A stretch of DNA of 64,000 bases, from positions 172,348 through 236,347 of the forward strand of contig NZ_JAYWTM010000009.1 in the NCBI RefSeq assembly GCF_036016195.1, in the 5' to 3' direction. The notes below the pieces were generated by a model. The model worked only from the letters and a program-made list of their open reading frames with translations, had not been told where the DNA came from and did no database searches. This stretch comes from Brenneria populi. Its GTDB lineage: Bacteria > Pseudomonadota > Gammaproteobacteria > Enterobacterales > Enterobacteriaceae. How positions within the stretch are numbered: position 1 is the first letter of the stretch; the number at the start of each line of letters is the position of its first letter. A program made the position numbers and the translations under genes. Positions 9,137 to 17,005 of this stretch are shown piece by piece.

Positions 9137-9163
9137 GCCGCCCCTATTTTCGTCGGGGGCGGC
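9137..9163. terminator. GC-rich hairpin between ugpB promoter and otnR
   Basis: GCCGCCCC (9137-9144) pairs with GGGGGCGGC (9155-9163) around a 10-base loop, followed on the plus strand by CAAAATTTTT. It lies about 35 bases past the stop of the minus-strand DeoR gene and may end that transcript, but on that strand it lacks a T run. Confidence 0.4.
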
Positions 9164-9198
9164 AAAATTTTTATCGCGCGGCCGATGGCGGGCGCCTT

Positions 9199-9960
9199 TC
9201 ACCTGGCCACCAGCACCTCGATCGCCATTTTCCCCAACGCATCTTTCGCCGCGGCCGGCAGGGCGTCGTCGGTAATAATGCCGTCCAGGATCGTCAGCGG
9301 CGCGATCAGATAGGTGGCGATGCGGCCGTATTTTGACGTGTCGCAGAGCAGAAAGCGTTTGCTGCTGGCTTCCACCACCGCGCGTTTGACCGCCACTTTG
9401 TCTTCATTCGGCGTGGAGAGGCCGCGCAGGCTCCACGATGAGGCGGAGATAAAGGCGATATCGATAAACAGGTTGCGCAGCGCCTGCGCGGCGGCTGCGC
9501 CGACGCAGGAGCGGTTTTCCCGGCACAGCGTGCCGCCGGTGTGGATCAGGCGGCACTGACTGGATTCAATAAGAAAAGCGGCAATCACAAAATCGTTGGT
9601 CACGATCAGTAAATCATCCCGATCGGCCAACTGGCGCGCCAGCGACAGCGTGGTGGTGCCCGCGTCCAGATAGATGCAGCTGTTGGGCGGGATCTGCCGG
9701 GCCGCCAGCCGGCCGATCGCCTCTTTTTGCTGGCTGAACATCACGGATTTATCCTGATGCGACGGCTCAATCGTCAGCCGTTCGGGCGAACGTACGCCGC
9801 CGGAGACGCTCAGCAGCAGGCCGTCCTGTTCCAGTTTTTGCACATCCCGCCGCACGGTCATATGCGATACCCCGAGCCGCTCGGTCAGTTCCGTGATGCT
9901 CACTACGCCGCGTTCGGCGATCAGCGTCAGAATCTGTTGATGACGTTCTACTGGAATCAT
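9199..9960 (-). CDS. otnR: DeoR/GlpR-family regulator of the threonate/erythronate cluster (YgbI/OtnR type)
   Basis: A 253-residue transcriptional regulator. The N-terminal winged helix-turn-helix (residues 5 to 55, with ITELTERLGVSHMTVRRDVQ) is the DeoR type. The C-terminal phosphosugar-sensing domain carries DAGTTTLSLARQL (residues 100 to 112), the fold that binds sugar-phosphate inducers, and ends with FLLCDTSKYG. It is transcribed divergently from ltnD, the usual position of the local regulator (E. coli ygbI beside ygbJ). A repressor relieved by a 4-carbon acid phosphate is the expected role; the ligand is inference. Confidence 0.85.
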   Translation of the reverse strand: MIPVERHQQILTLIAERGVVSITELTERLGVSHMTVRRDVQKLEQDGLLLSVSGGVRSPERLTIEPSHQDKSVMFSQQKEAIGRLAARQIPPNSCIYLDAGTTTLSLARQLADRDDLLIVTNDFVIAAFLIESSQCRLIHTGGTLCRENRSCVGAAAAQALRNLFIDIAFISASSWSLRGLSTPNEDKVAVKRAVVEASSKRFLLCDTSKYGRIATYLIAPLTILDGIITDDALPAAAKDALGKMAIEVLVAR

Positions 9961-10265
9961 CCCTGCTCCTATCCGGTTTGATAAATATTGTGATAACCCG
10001 CGCAGTTATGGACGATTATTATCATAAATTCACGTGTTAAACCACGGTGTACGTAACGTCTTGGCGTTATTTCGCAGAATATAAAATCATAATATATTGA
10101 TTTTAAAATAATAATGACTTTTCACTTTCCCTGGACGATCGGCGTAGGCGGTCGGATTAATGCAATGTTAATTTATGTGAGTTTAATCACCGCAGGTGAA
10201 GGGTTAAGGAATTATATTTAACACCATAGAACAAATAATCACTAAAATTAACAAAGGTGACGCAG
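9961..10265. promoter_or_regulatory. Divergent otnR/ltnD control region
   Basis: A 305-base, AT-rich spacer carrying the promoters of both divergent transcripts. A stretch at about 10078-10125 is mostly A and T. A clear CRP site lies at 10173-10194. An AAAGGTG ribosome binding site at 10254-10260 sets the ltnD start at the ATG at 10266 rather than the GTG at 10257. I could not single out the DeoR operator. Confidence 0.6.
10173..10194 (+). promoter_or_regulatory. CRP-binding site upstream of ltnD
   Basis: TGTGA-GTTTAA-TCACC at 10176-10191 matches the CRP consensus TGTGA-N6-TCACA at nine of ten conserved bases, with AT-rich flanks. It lies about 80 bases before the ltnD start, in an activating position. 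It predicts that threonate/erythronate use is under catabolite control. Confidence 0.75.
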
Positions 10266-11180
10266 ATGAAAGAAAACGTAGAGTATGCCGTAGCGGTTAT
10301 TGGTCTGGGTTCCATGGGCTTCGGCGCCGCGACATCCTGTATCAACGCCGGGCTGACCACCTATGGCGTCGATATTAATCCGCAGGCGCTGGAGCGTTTA
10401 CGCCAGGCGGGCGCCGCGCAGGCCGAATCAAGCATCGACGCTTTCGCCGACCGGCTGGATGCGGTGCTGCTGCTGGTGGTCAACGCCGCGCAGGTGAATA
10501 CGATTCTGTTCGGCGGGCCCAATGTCGCCGCCAAGCTGCGGCCCGGCACCGCGGTAATGGTCTCCTCAACCATCTCCGCGCAGGATGCCAAAAGCATCGC
10601 GCAGCGTCTGGCCGAACATCAGCTCATCATGCTGGACGCGCCGGTATCCGGCGGCGCGGTCAAAGCCGCTGCGGGCGATATAACGGTGATGGCGGCCGGT
10701 GCCGATCCGGCATTCGAAAAACTGAAGCCGGTGCTTGACGCCGTCGCGGGTAAGGTTTATCGCATCGGCGAAGAGATCGGGCTGGGAGCGACGGTGAAAA
10801 TCATCCACCAGCTGTTGGCCGGCGTGCACATCGCCGCAGGGGCGGAAGCGATGGCGCTGGCGGCCCGCGCCGACATCCCGCTTGATATCATGTACGACGT
10901 GGTGACCCATGCCGCCGGCAACTCCTGGATGTTCGAAAACCGTATGCGTCACGTGGTGGACGGCGACTACACGCCGAAGTCCGCCGTTGACATCTTTGTC
11001 AAAGATCTGGGGCTGGTGACCGATACCGCCAAAGCGCTCCATTTCCCGCTGCCGCTGGCCTCCACCGCGTTCAATATGTTTACCTCCGCCAGCAACGCCG
11101 GATTCGGTAAAGAGGACGACAGCGCGGTGATTAAAATTTTCAGCGGCATTACGCTGCCGGAAAAGAAGGAGGCGTCATGA
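10266..11180 (+). CDS. ltnD: L-threonate / D-erythronate dehydrogenase LtnD
   Basis: NAD-dependent 2-hydroxyacid oxidoreductase of the 3-hydroxyisobutyrate dehydrogenase superfamily, 304 residues from the chosen ATG. It oxidises C2 of the tetronate to 2-oxo-tetronate. The Rossmann motif GLGSMGFGAA starts near residue 13, the substrate-binding DAPVSGGAVKAAAGD is near residue 122, and the catalytic lysine lies in ATVKIIHQLLAG near residue 173. It opens the operon and overlaps otnK by 4 bases. The assignment rests on the full neighbourhood (kinase, decarboxylase, isomerase, GntP permease), the arrangement characterised for this pathway. Confidence 0.88.
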   Translation: MKENVEYAVAVIGLGSMGFGAATSCINAGLTTYGVDINPQALERLRQAGAAQAESSIDAFADRLDAVLLLVVNAAQVNTILFGGPNVAAKLRPGTAVMVSSTISAQDAKSIAQRLAEHQLIMLDAPVSGGAVKAAAGDITVMAAGADPAFEKLKPVLDAVAGKVYRIGEEIGLGATVKIIHQLLAGVHIAAGAEAMALAARADIPLDIMYDVVTHAAGNSWMFENRMRHVVDGDYTPKSAVDIFVKDLGLVTDTAKALHFPLPLASTAFNMFTSASNAGFGKEDDSAVIKIFSGITLPEKKEAS

Positions 11181-12445
11181 TCAAACTGGGGGTCATCGCC
11201 GACGATTTTACCGGCGCCACGGATATCGCCAGTTTTCTGGTGAATAACGGGTTGCCGACCGTACAGCTAAACGGCGTGCCGCCGTCCGATTTTCAGGTCG
11301 AGACGCAGGCGGTGGTGATTAGTCTGAAGTCGCGCTCCTGCCCGGCGGAGCAGGCCGTGGCGGATTCGCTTAAGGCGCTGGCGTGGCTGCAACGGCAGGC
11401 GTGCCGGCAATTTTACTTTAAATACTGCTCAACGTTCGACAGCACCGCGCAAGGCAATATCGGCCCGGTTACCGATGCGCTGTTGGAGCAGCTCGGCGAA
11501 ACGCAGACCGTTATCTCCCCGGCGTTGCCGGTGAACGGCAGAACCGTCTATCAAGGCCATCTGTTCGTGATGGAGCAACTGCTGTCCGAATCCGGCATGC
11601 GTCACCATCCGGTAACGCCGATGACCGACAGCAGCCTGCTGCGGGTAATGGAAAGGCAGGCGACAGGGCGTTGCGGGTTGGTTCCCTATCCGGTGATGGA
11701 GCAGGGCGCGGCGGCGGTTCAACAGCGGCTGGCGCAGTTGCGGGAGCAGGGCGTGCGCTATGCGGTGCTGGACACTCTGAACGAGCAGCATCTGCTCACT
11801 CAAGGCGAGGCGCTGCGCGACATGAAACTGGTGACCGGCGGCTCCGGTCTGGCGATCGGTCTGGCGCGTCAGTGGGCGCATGCCGCCGGCGCCTCCGCCA
11901 CCGACGCCGGCAAACCGCTCTCCGGCCCCGGCGTGGTGCTGTCCGGCTCCTGTTCGGTGATGACCAATAAGCAGGTCGCCCGTTACCGCGAACAGGCGGC
12001 CGGCCGCGCCATCGATGTTGCGCGTTGCCTGCAAGGGGATGAAGCGCGGCGAGAGTATGCCCGCGAACTCGCCGCATGGGTGAATGAGCGCCGCGCTGAG
12101 GCGCTGGCGCCGCTGCTGTACGCGACCGCCTCTGCGGACGATCTCGCCCAGATTCAGCGGCGCTGGGGGGCGCAGGCCAGCAGTCAGGCGGTGGAGAGCC
12201 TATTTGCCGACGTCGCCGGCCAGCTACGGCGGCTTGGCGTTAGGCGCTTTATCATCGCCGGCGGCGAGACCTCCAGCATTGTGGTGCAGACGCTGGGCAT
12301 CCATGCTTTCCATATCGGCCCGTCGATTTCTCCCGGCGTGCCTTGGGTCAGATCCACCAGTCATCCGCTATCGCTGGCGTTGAAATCGGGCAATTTCGGC
12401 GATGAAGATTTTTTTGCCCGAGCACAAAGGGAATTCGCAGTATGA
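11177..12445 (+). CDS. otnK: 3-oxo-tetronate kinase OtnK
   Basis: A four-carbon acid sugar kinase (DUF1537 type) of 422 residues that phosphorylates 3-oxo-tetronate at C4 using ATP. The N-terminal substrate domain starts IGVIADDFTGATDIASFLV-like (here LGVIADDFTGATDIAS, residues 4 to 19). The C-terminal nucleotide-binding domain has FIIAGGETSSIVVQ near residue 358 and GPSISPGVPW near residue 380, both family hallmarks. It overlaps both neighbours by 4 bases, so translation is coupled. Confidence 0.92.
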   Translation: MIKLGVIADDFTGATDIASFLVNNGLPTVQLNGVPPSDFQVETQAVVISLKSRSCPAEQAVADSLKALAWLQRQACRQFYFKYCSTFDSTAQGNIGPVTDALLEQLGETQTVISPALPVNGRTVYQGHLFVMEQLLSESGMRHHPVTPMTDSSLLRVMERQATGRCGLVPYPVMEQGAAAVQQRLAQLREQGVRYAVLDTLNEQHLLTQGEALRDMKLVTGGSGLAIGLARQWAHAAGASATDAGKPLSGPGVVLSGSCSVMTNKQVARYREQAAGRAIDVARCLQGDEARREYARELAAWVNERRAEALAPLLYATASADDLAQIQRRWGAQASSQAVESLFADVAGQLRRLGVRRFIIAGGETSSIVVQTLGIHAFHIGPSISPGVPWVRSTSHPLSLALKSGNFGDEDFFARAQREFAV

Positions 12446-13083
12446 ATGAGTATTACCCTATGGATGAGCGGCGCGCGCGCGACGAGATGGTCAAACTGGG
12501 CGCCTCTTTCTTTCAACGCGGTTACGCCACCGGTTCGGCGGGCAACCTTTCGTTGTTGCTGGATGACGGCGCGCTGTTGGCGACGCCGACCGGCTCCTGT
12601 CTGGGGGAGCTTGAAGCGGACCGTTTATCCAAAGTCAGCATCGGCGGCGAATGGATTTCCGGCGATAAGCCGTCGAAAGAGGTCAGCTTTCACCTGGCGA
12701 TTTACCGTAATAGCCCGGAATGTAAGGCGATTGTTCATCTGCATAGCACCTATCTGACGGCGCTTTCCTGCCTGGAAGGGATTGACCCGCAGGATGCCGT
12801 CAAGCCGTTTACGCCCTACGTGGTGATGCGGGTCGGGCAGGTTCCGGTCGTCCCCTATTATCGTCCGGGGGATGCGCGGCTCGGCGAGGATCTGGCCAAG
12901 CTGGCCGCGCGCTATCGAGCGTTTCTGTTGGCCAACCATGGCCCGGTGGTCACCGGTAAAAATTTGCGTGCGGCGGCGGACAATATGGAAGAGCTGGAAG
13001 AAACCGCCAAGCTGATCTTTATTCTCGGCGACCGGCGTATTCGTTATCTCACCGCGGAAGAAATTGCTGAATTGAGGAGTTAA
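12442..13083 (+). CDS. otnC: 3-oxo-tetronate 4-phosphate decarboxylase OtnC
   Basis: Class II aldolase/adducin-family protein of 213 residues. It decarboxylates 3-oxo-tetronate 4-phosphate, giving dihydroxyacetone phosphate, which can go straight to TpiA. The zinc-binding histidines are in VHLHSTY (near residue 95) and LLANHGPVV (near residue 160), and the glycine-rich GSAGNLS (residues 33 to 39) is the substrate phosphate loop. A 4-base overlap with otnK and a 2-base gap to otnI keep it in the operon. Confidence 0.9.
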   Translation: MNEYYPMDERRARDEMVKLGASFFQRGYATGSAGNLSLLLDDGALLATPTGSCLGELEADRLSKVSIGGEWISGDKPSKEVSFHLAIYRNSPECKAIVHLHSTYLTALSCLEGIDPQDAVKPFTPYVVMRVGQVPVVPYYRPGDARLGEDLAKLAARYRAFLLANHGPVVTGKNLRAAADNMEELEETAKLIFILGDRRIRYLTAEEIAELRS

Positions 13084-13085
13084 TC

Positions 13086-13874
13086 ATGCCTAAGTTTGCC
13101 GCCAATCTTTCCATGCTATTTACCGAGTTGCCATTTATCGATCGTTTCAACGCTGCGGCCGAGGCCGGCTTTGCAGCGGTGGAATACCTGTTTCCTTATG
13201 AATATCCGGCGGCGCTGCTGGCGGAAAAGCTGCGGGAAAACGGCCTGAAGCAGGTGTTGTTCAATACCGCGCCCGGCAATGTCGCGGCGGGGGAGTGGGG
13301 CGTTGCCGCGCTGCCCGGTCGCCAGGACGAGGCGCGCCGGGATATCGACGCCGCGCTGGAGTACGCGCTGGCGCTGGCGTGTCCGTCGGTGCATGTGATG
13401 GCCGGCGTGGTGCCGGACGGCGCCGATCGCGACCTCTATCGGCAAACCTTTATCGAAAATTTGCGTTACGCCGCCGATAAATTTGCGCCGCACGGCGTCA
13501 ACATCATGATTGAGGCGTTAAGCGCCAAGGTGAAAGCCAATTATCTGTTTGCCAGCCAGTATCAGGCGTTGGAATTGGTAAACCGGATCGAACGGCCGAA
13601 TGTCTATATTCAGTTGGATTTTTTCCATGCGCAAATTGTGGATGGCGGCCTGACGCAAATTATTCACCATCTTGGCGACCGTATCGGACATATTCAAATT
13701 GCCTCGGTTCCGGCGCGGAACGAGCCGGACGAAGGGGAAATTAATTATCCTTTCCTGTTTGACGAGTTAGACCGGGTGAATTACTGCGGGTGGATTGGCT
13801 GTGAATATAATCCGCGGGGCGATACCGTAGCTGGGCTAGGGTGGGCGAAGCCCTGGTTGAAAGAGAAAAAATAG
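13086..13874 (+). CDS. otnI: 2-oxo-tetronate isomerase OtnI
   Basis: Hydroxypyruvate isomerase-like TIM barrel of 262 residues that interconverts 2-oxo- and 3-oxo-tetronate, linking LtnD to OtnK. Metal-binding acidic and basic residues typical of the xylose-isomerase-like fold are seen in IMIEALSAK (near residue 140), YIQLDFFHAQIV (near residue 174), IGHIQIASVPARNEPDEGEI (near residue 199) and IGCEYNPRG (near residue 239). AGGAG immediately before the start supports the ATG chosen. Confidence 0.92.
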   Translation: MPKFAANLSMLFTELPFIDRFNAAAEAGFAAVEYLFPYEYPAALLAEKLRENGLKQVLFNTAPGNVAAGEWGVAALPGRQDEARRDIDAALEYALALACPSVHVMAGVVPDGADRDLYRQTFIENLRYAADKFAPHGVNIMIEALSAKVKANYLFASQYQALELVNRIERPNVYIQLDFFHAQIVDGGLTQIIHHLGDRIGHIQIASVPARNEPDEGEINYPFLFDELDRVNYCGWIGCEYNPRGDTVAGLGWAKPWLKEKK

Positions 13875-13937
13875 TACCGCCCGCCAGTTTTTATTATTAA
13901 CGCCAGAGAAGCGTTTATTGAAAAAACGAGAAAAGAG

Positions 13938-13980
13938 CCGGTTTCCGTATTATTTCCATGCGGAAATCCGGGCGTCTTTT
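13938..13980 (+). terminator. Hairpin between otnI and the GntP-type permease gene
   Basis: CCGGTTTCCG (13938-13947) pairs with CGGAAATCCGG (13961-13971) with one bulged T, followed by GCGTCTTTTCCTTT. It lies 64 bases after otnI and about 90 before the permease start, so it could partly end transcription and lower permease expression relative to the enzymes. Confidence 0.45.
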
Positions 13981-14064
13981 CCTTTAAATAGCGCATTAAT
14001 ACCCTATAGATTTCCGCGTGGTCGATATTGTCGCGCCGGGGTATATATTAATGAGAACATAAAT

Positions 14065-15423
14065 ATGGCCACCTCACTGTTACTCTGCATCGCCATCGCC
14101 GGGGTGTTATTACTGCTCCTGATGATTATTAAATTTAAGATACAGCCTTTCGTGGCTCTGCTGGTCGTGAGTTTACTTGTCGCGTTGGCGACCGGCATTC
14201 CCACCGGCGAGGTCATGAAGGTGGTTACCTCCGGCATGGGCGGTATTCTCGGCTCGGTGGCGATTATTATCGGTCTCGGCGCCATGCTGGGCCGGATGAT
14301 TGAGATCTCCGGCGGCGCGGAGTCTCTGGCGCATCGCTTCGCCCAGTTAATGGGCCCCGGCCTGATGGTGGCGGCATTGACCATCGCCGCGTTTATTCTG
14401 GGGATCCCGGTCTTTTTTGACGTCGGGTTTATTATTCTCGCGCCGATTGTTTACGGCTTTGCCAAAGTCGCCAAAGTCTCGCCGGTAAAATTCGGTCTGC
14501 CGGTGGCGGGCGTGATGTTGACGGTACACGTCGCTCTGCCGCCGCATCCCGGTCCGGTGGCTGCGGCGGGCTTGCTGAACGCGGATATCGGCTGGCTGAC
14601 GATGGTCGGCCTGCTGGTGTCCATTCCCGTCGGAGTGATTGGCTACTGGATCGCTAAATTTATGAATCGCCGCAACTATACGCTCTCCATCGAGGTGTTG
14701 GAGCAGTTACAGTTAGCGAAACCGGAAGATGCCACTCCGGCGACCGCGCCGCTCTCCGCGCCGTCGGCGGGGTTGATCGCCGCCCTGATCGTCATTCCCA
14801 TCGCCATTATTATGCTCGGCACCGTATCGGCCACCGTGCTGCCCGCCGGCCATGCGGCGCGCGACGCCATGTCCCTGATCGGCTCGCCCGCGGTGGCTTT
14901 GCTGATTGCGCTGGGTCTGGCCTTTTGGCTGCTGGCGCTGCGCCGCGGCTGGTCGCTGGAAAAAGCCGGCGGCGTCATGGGCGACGCCATGCCCGCGGCG
15001 GCGATGGTGATTATGGTGACCGGCGCGGGCGGGGTGTTTGGTAAAGTGCTGGTGGAGTCCGGCATCGGCAAGGCGCTGGCGGATACGCTGAGCAGCATTC
15101 ATCTGCCGCTGGTGCCCGCCGCGTTTATTCTTGCTCTGGCCCTGCGCGCCTCGCAGGGGTCGGCGACCGTGGCGATCCTCACCACCTGCGGCCTGTTAAG
15201 CGAAGCCGTTAGCGGCCTGAATCAGATGCAACTGGTGCTGGTGACGCTCTCCGCCTGCTTCGGCGGATTAGGACTCTCTCACGTCAATGATTCCGGATTC
15301 TGGATTGTGACCAAATATTTGGGGCTGTCCGTTGCCGACGGTCTACGAACCTGGACCGTGCTGACCACCGTGCTGGGGCTGGCCGGTTTTATCTTTACCT
15401 GGGCGCTGTGGTTCTTCTGCTGA
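14065..15423 (+). CDS. GntP-family permease, probably for threonate/erythronate
   Basis: GntP-family proton symporter of 452 residues with about 12 to 14 hydrophobic segments. I start it at ATG 14065 (MATSLLLCIAIAG), because the 49 extra in-frame residues upstream are polar, unlike the family, and lie over the hairpin region. Family sequence: IIIGLGAMLGRMIEISGGAE near residue 70, VHVALPPHPGPVAAAGLLNAD near residue 155, and HVNDSGFWIVTKYLG near residue 410. It is the last gene of the otn operon; E. coli ygbN holds the same position. Uptake of L-threonate or D-erythronate is the natural inference; gluconate-type substrates are the alternative. Confidence 0.85.
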   Translation: MATSLLLCIAIAGVLLLLLMIIKFKIQPFVALLVVSLLVALATGIPTGEVMKVVTSGMGGILGSVAIIIGLGAMLGRMIEISGGAESLAHRFAQLMGPGLMVAALTIAAFILGIPVFFDVGFIILAPIVYGFAKVAKVSPVKFGLPVAGVMLTVHVALPPHPGPVAAAGLLNADIGWLTMVGLLVSIPVGVIGYWIAKFMNRRNYTLSIEVLEQLQLAKPEDATPATAPLSAPSAGLIAALIVIPIAIIMLGTVSATVLPAGHAARDAMSLIGSPAVALLIALGLAFWLLALRRGWSLEKAGGVMGDAMPAAAMVIMVTGAGGVFGKVLVESGIGKALADTLSSIHLPLVPAAFILALALRASQGSATVAILTTCGLLSEAVSGLNQMQLVLVTLSACFGGLGLSHVNDSGFWIVTKYLGLSVADGLRTWTVLTTVLGLAGFIFTWALWFFC

Positions 15424-15501
15424 TCGCGCTCCGCCGCCTGTTCGCCAATGGCCGCTCGATGCGGCCGTCGTCGGCGGCGGCGGAGCGTCCATCTGGGATG
15501 C

Positions 15502-15519
15502 AGGCCGGGAAACCGGCCT
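15502..15519. terminator. Perfect stem between the GntP-type gene and livF
   Basis: AGGCCGG-GAAA-CCGGCCT is a perfect 7-pair stem with a GNRA-type tetraloop, between two convergent operons. Neither side has a T run, so termination is uncertain. Confidence 0.45.
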
Positions 15520-15527
15520 GATATCAA

Positions 15528-16229
15528 TCAACCGCCCAGATAGGCCGAGCGCACCGCTTCATTCGCCAGCAATGCCGCGCCGCTGTCTTCCAGCACCACA
15601 TGGCCGTTTTCCAGCACATAGCCGCGATCGGCCAACCGTAACGCCTGATTGGCGTTTTGCTCGACGAGGAAAATGGTCATGCCTTCTTCGCGCAGTTGCT
15701 GAATCGTATCGAAAATTTGCAAAATGATGATCGGCGCCAGCCCCAATGAGGGCTCGTCGAGCAGCAATAAACGCGGCTGACTCATCAGCGCGCGACCGAT
15801 GGCCAGCATCTGCTGCTCGCCGCCGGACATGGTGCCGGCGCGTTGGGCGCGACGTTCGTACAGGCGGGGAAACAGATCGTACACCCGTTCGATCCGCTGT
15901 TGATACTGGCTGCGGTCGGCAAAAAATCCGCCCATCGCCAGGTTCTCTTCCACCGTCATGCGGGAAAATACGCGGCGCCCTTCAGGCACGATGGCGATCG
16001 CTTCCCGCATGATTTTCGCGGTCTGCCAGTGGGTGATATCTTTCCCATCGAACGTAATGACGCCTTCCGTCGCGCGCGGGTCGCCGCACAGCGTGCCCAG
16101 CAGCGTGGTTTTCCCGGCGCCGTTGGCGCCGATAAGCGTAACGATCTCGCCCTGTTCGATATGCAGGCTCACCTGATGCAGCGCCTGAATCTTCCCGTAG
16201 TGGGCCGAGACCTGATTTAATGACAGCAT
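15528..16229 (-). CDS. livF: Branched-chain amino-acid ABC transporter ATPase LivF
   Basis: ATP-binding subunit of the high-affinity leucine/isoleucine/valine importer, 233 residues. Walker A GANGAGKTT is near residue 34, signature MSGGEQQMLAIGRALM near residue 134, and Walker B LLLLDEPSLGLAP near residue 154. It pairs with LivG on the cytosolic face of LivHM. It is the last gene of livJHMGF, 5 bases after livG. Confidence 0.97.
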   Translation of the reverse strand: MLSLNQVSAHYGKIQALHQVSLHIEQGEIVTLIGANGAGKTTLLGTLCGDPRATEGVITFDGKDITHWQTAKIMREAIAIVPEGRRVFSRMTVEENLAMGGFFADRSQYQQRIERVYDLFPRLYERRAQRAGTMSGGEQQMLAIGRALMSQPRLLLLDEPSLGLAPIIILQIFDTIQQLREEGMTIFLVEQNANQALRLADRGYVLENGHVVLEDSGAALLANEAVRSAYLGG

Positions 16230-16234
16230 AAACG

Positions 16235-17005
16235 TTATCCTTCACCCAGATAAGCACGGATGACATCCGGGTTATTGCGAATTTCGGCCGGCGTTCCGTG
16301 GGCCAGCGGCGTTCCCTGATTGACGACGTAAATCCGATCGGAAATCCCCATCACCAGCTTCATATCATGTTCAATCAGCAGCACGGAAACCTGATGGCGG
16401 TCGCGCAGCTCGACGATCAGCTGGTTCAACTCCTCGGTCTCTTTCGGGTTGAGCCCGGCCGCCGGCTCATCCAGCATCAGCAGTTCCGGGCGGGTAACCA
16501 TACAGCGGGCTATCTCCAGGCGGCGCTGCTGGCCGTAGGCCAGATTGCCCGCCTGACGGTTGGCTAACGCCAGCAGCCCGACGCGTTCCAGCCACTCGGC
16601 GGCCCGCTGCTGCGCGTCGGCCTCCGCGCGCCGAAAGCCCGGCGTTTTCAGCAGCCCGGCGAATATGCCGCTTTTGAGGTGCTGATGCTGGGCCACCAGC
16701 AGGTTTTCAATCACGGTCATTTCACGAAACAGACGCACATGCTGGAAGGTGCGCACCACGCCCATCCGGGCGATTTTCTGGCCGGACAGGCCTTCCAGAT
16801 GCCGATCGCGCAGCATGATGGCGCCGCCGGTGGGGCGATAAAAACCGGTCAGACAGTTAAATACCGTGGTTTTCCCGGCGCCGTTCGGGCCGATGAGCGA
16901 GACGATCTCTCCCGCGTTTAAATCCAGTTCAACGTTGTTGACCGCCAGCAGACCGCCGAAACGCATCATCAGACCTCTGACGGATAGTAATGGCTGCGTA
17001 CTCAT
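16235..17005 (-). CDS. livG: Branched-chain amino-acid ABC transporter ATPase LivG
   Basis: Second ATPase of the Liv system, 256 residues. Walker A GPNGAGKTT is near residue 39, signature LAYGQQRRLEIARCM near residue 154, and Walker B LLMLDEPAAGLNP near residue 174, with a C-terminal switch VLLIEHDMKLVMGI. Its start overlaps the livM stop by 4 bases. Confidence 0.97.
   Translation of the reverse strand: MSTQPLLSVRGLMMRFGGLLAVNNVELDLNAGEIVSLIGPNGAGKTTVFNCLTGFYRPTGGAIMLRDRHLEGLSGQKIARMGVVRTFQHVRLFREMTVIENLLVAQHQHLKSGIFAGLLKTPGFRRAEADAQQRAAEWLERVGLLALANRQAGNLAYGQQRRLEIARCMVTRPELLMLDEPAAGLNPKETEELNQLIVELRDRHQVSVLLIEHDMKLVMGISDRIYVVNQGTPLAHGTPAEIRNNPDVIRAYLGEG

Noticed and set aside
13918..14064. 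N-terminal extension of the GntP-type permease (49 codons)
   Set aside because: Polar, not conserved in GntP proteins, and spans an intergenic hairpin; ATG 14065 fits the family start.
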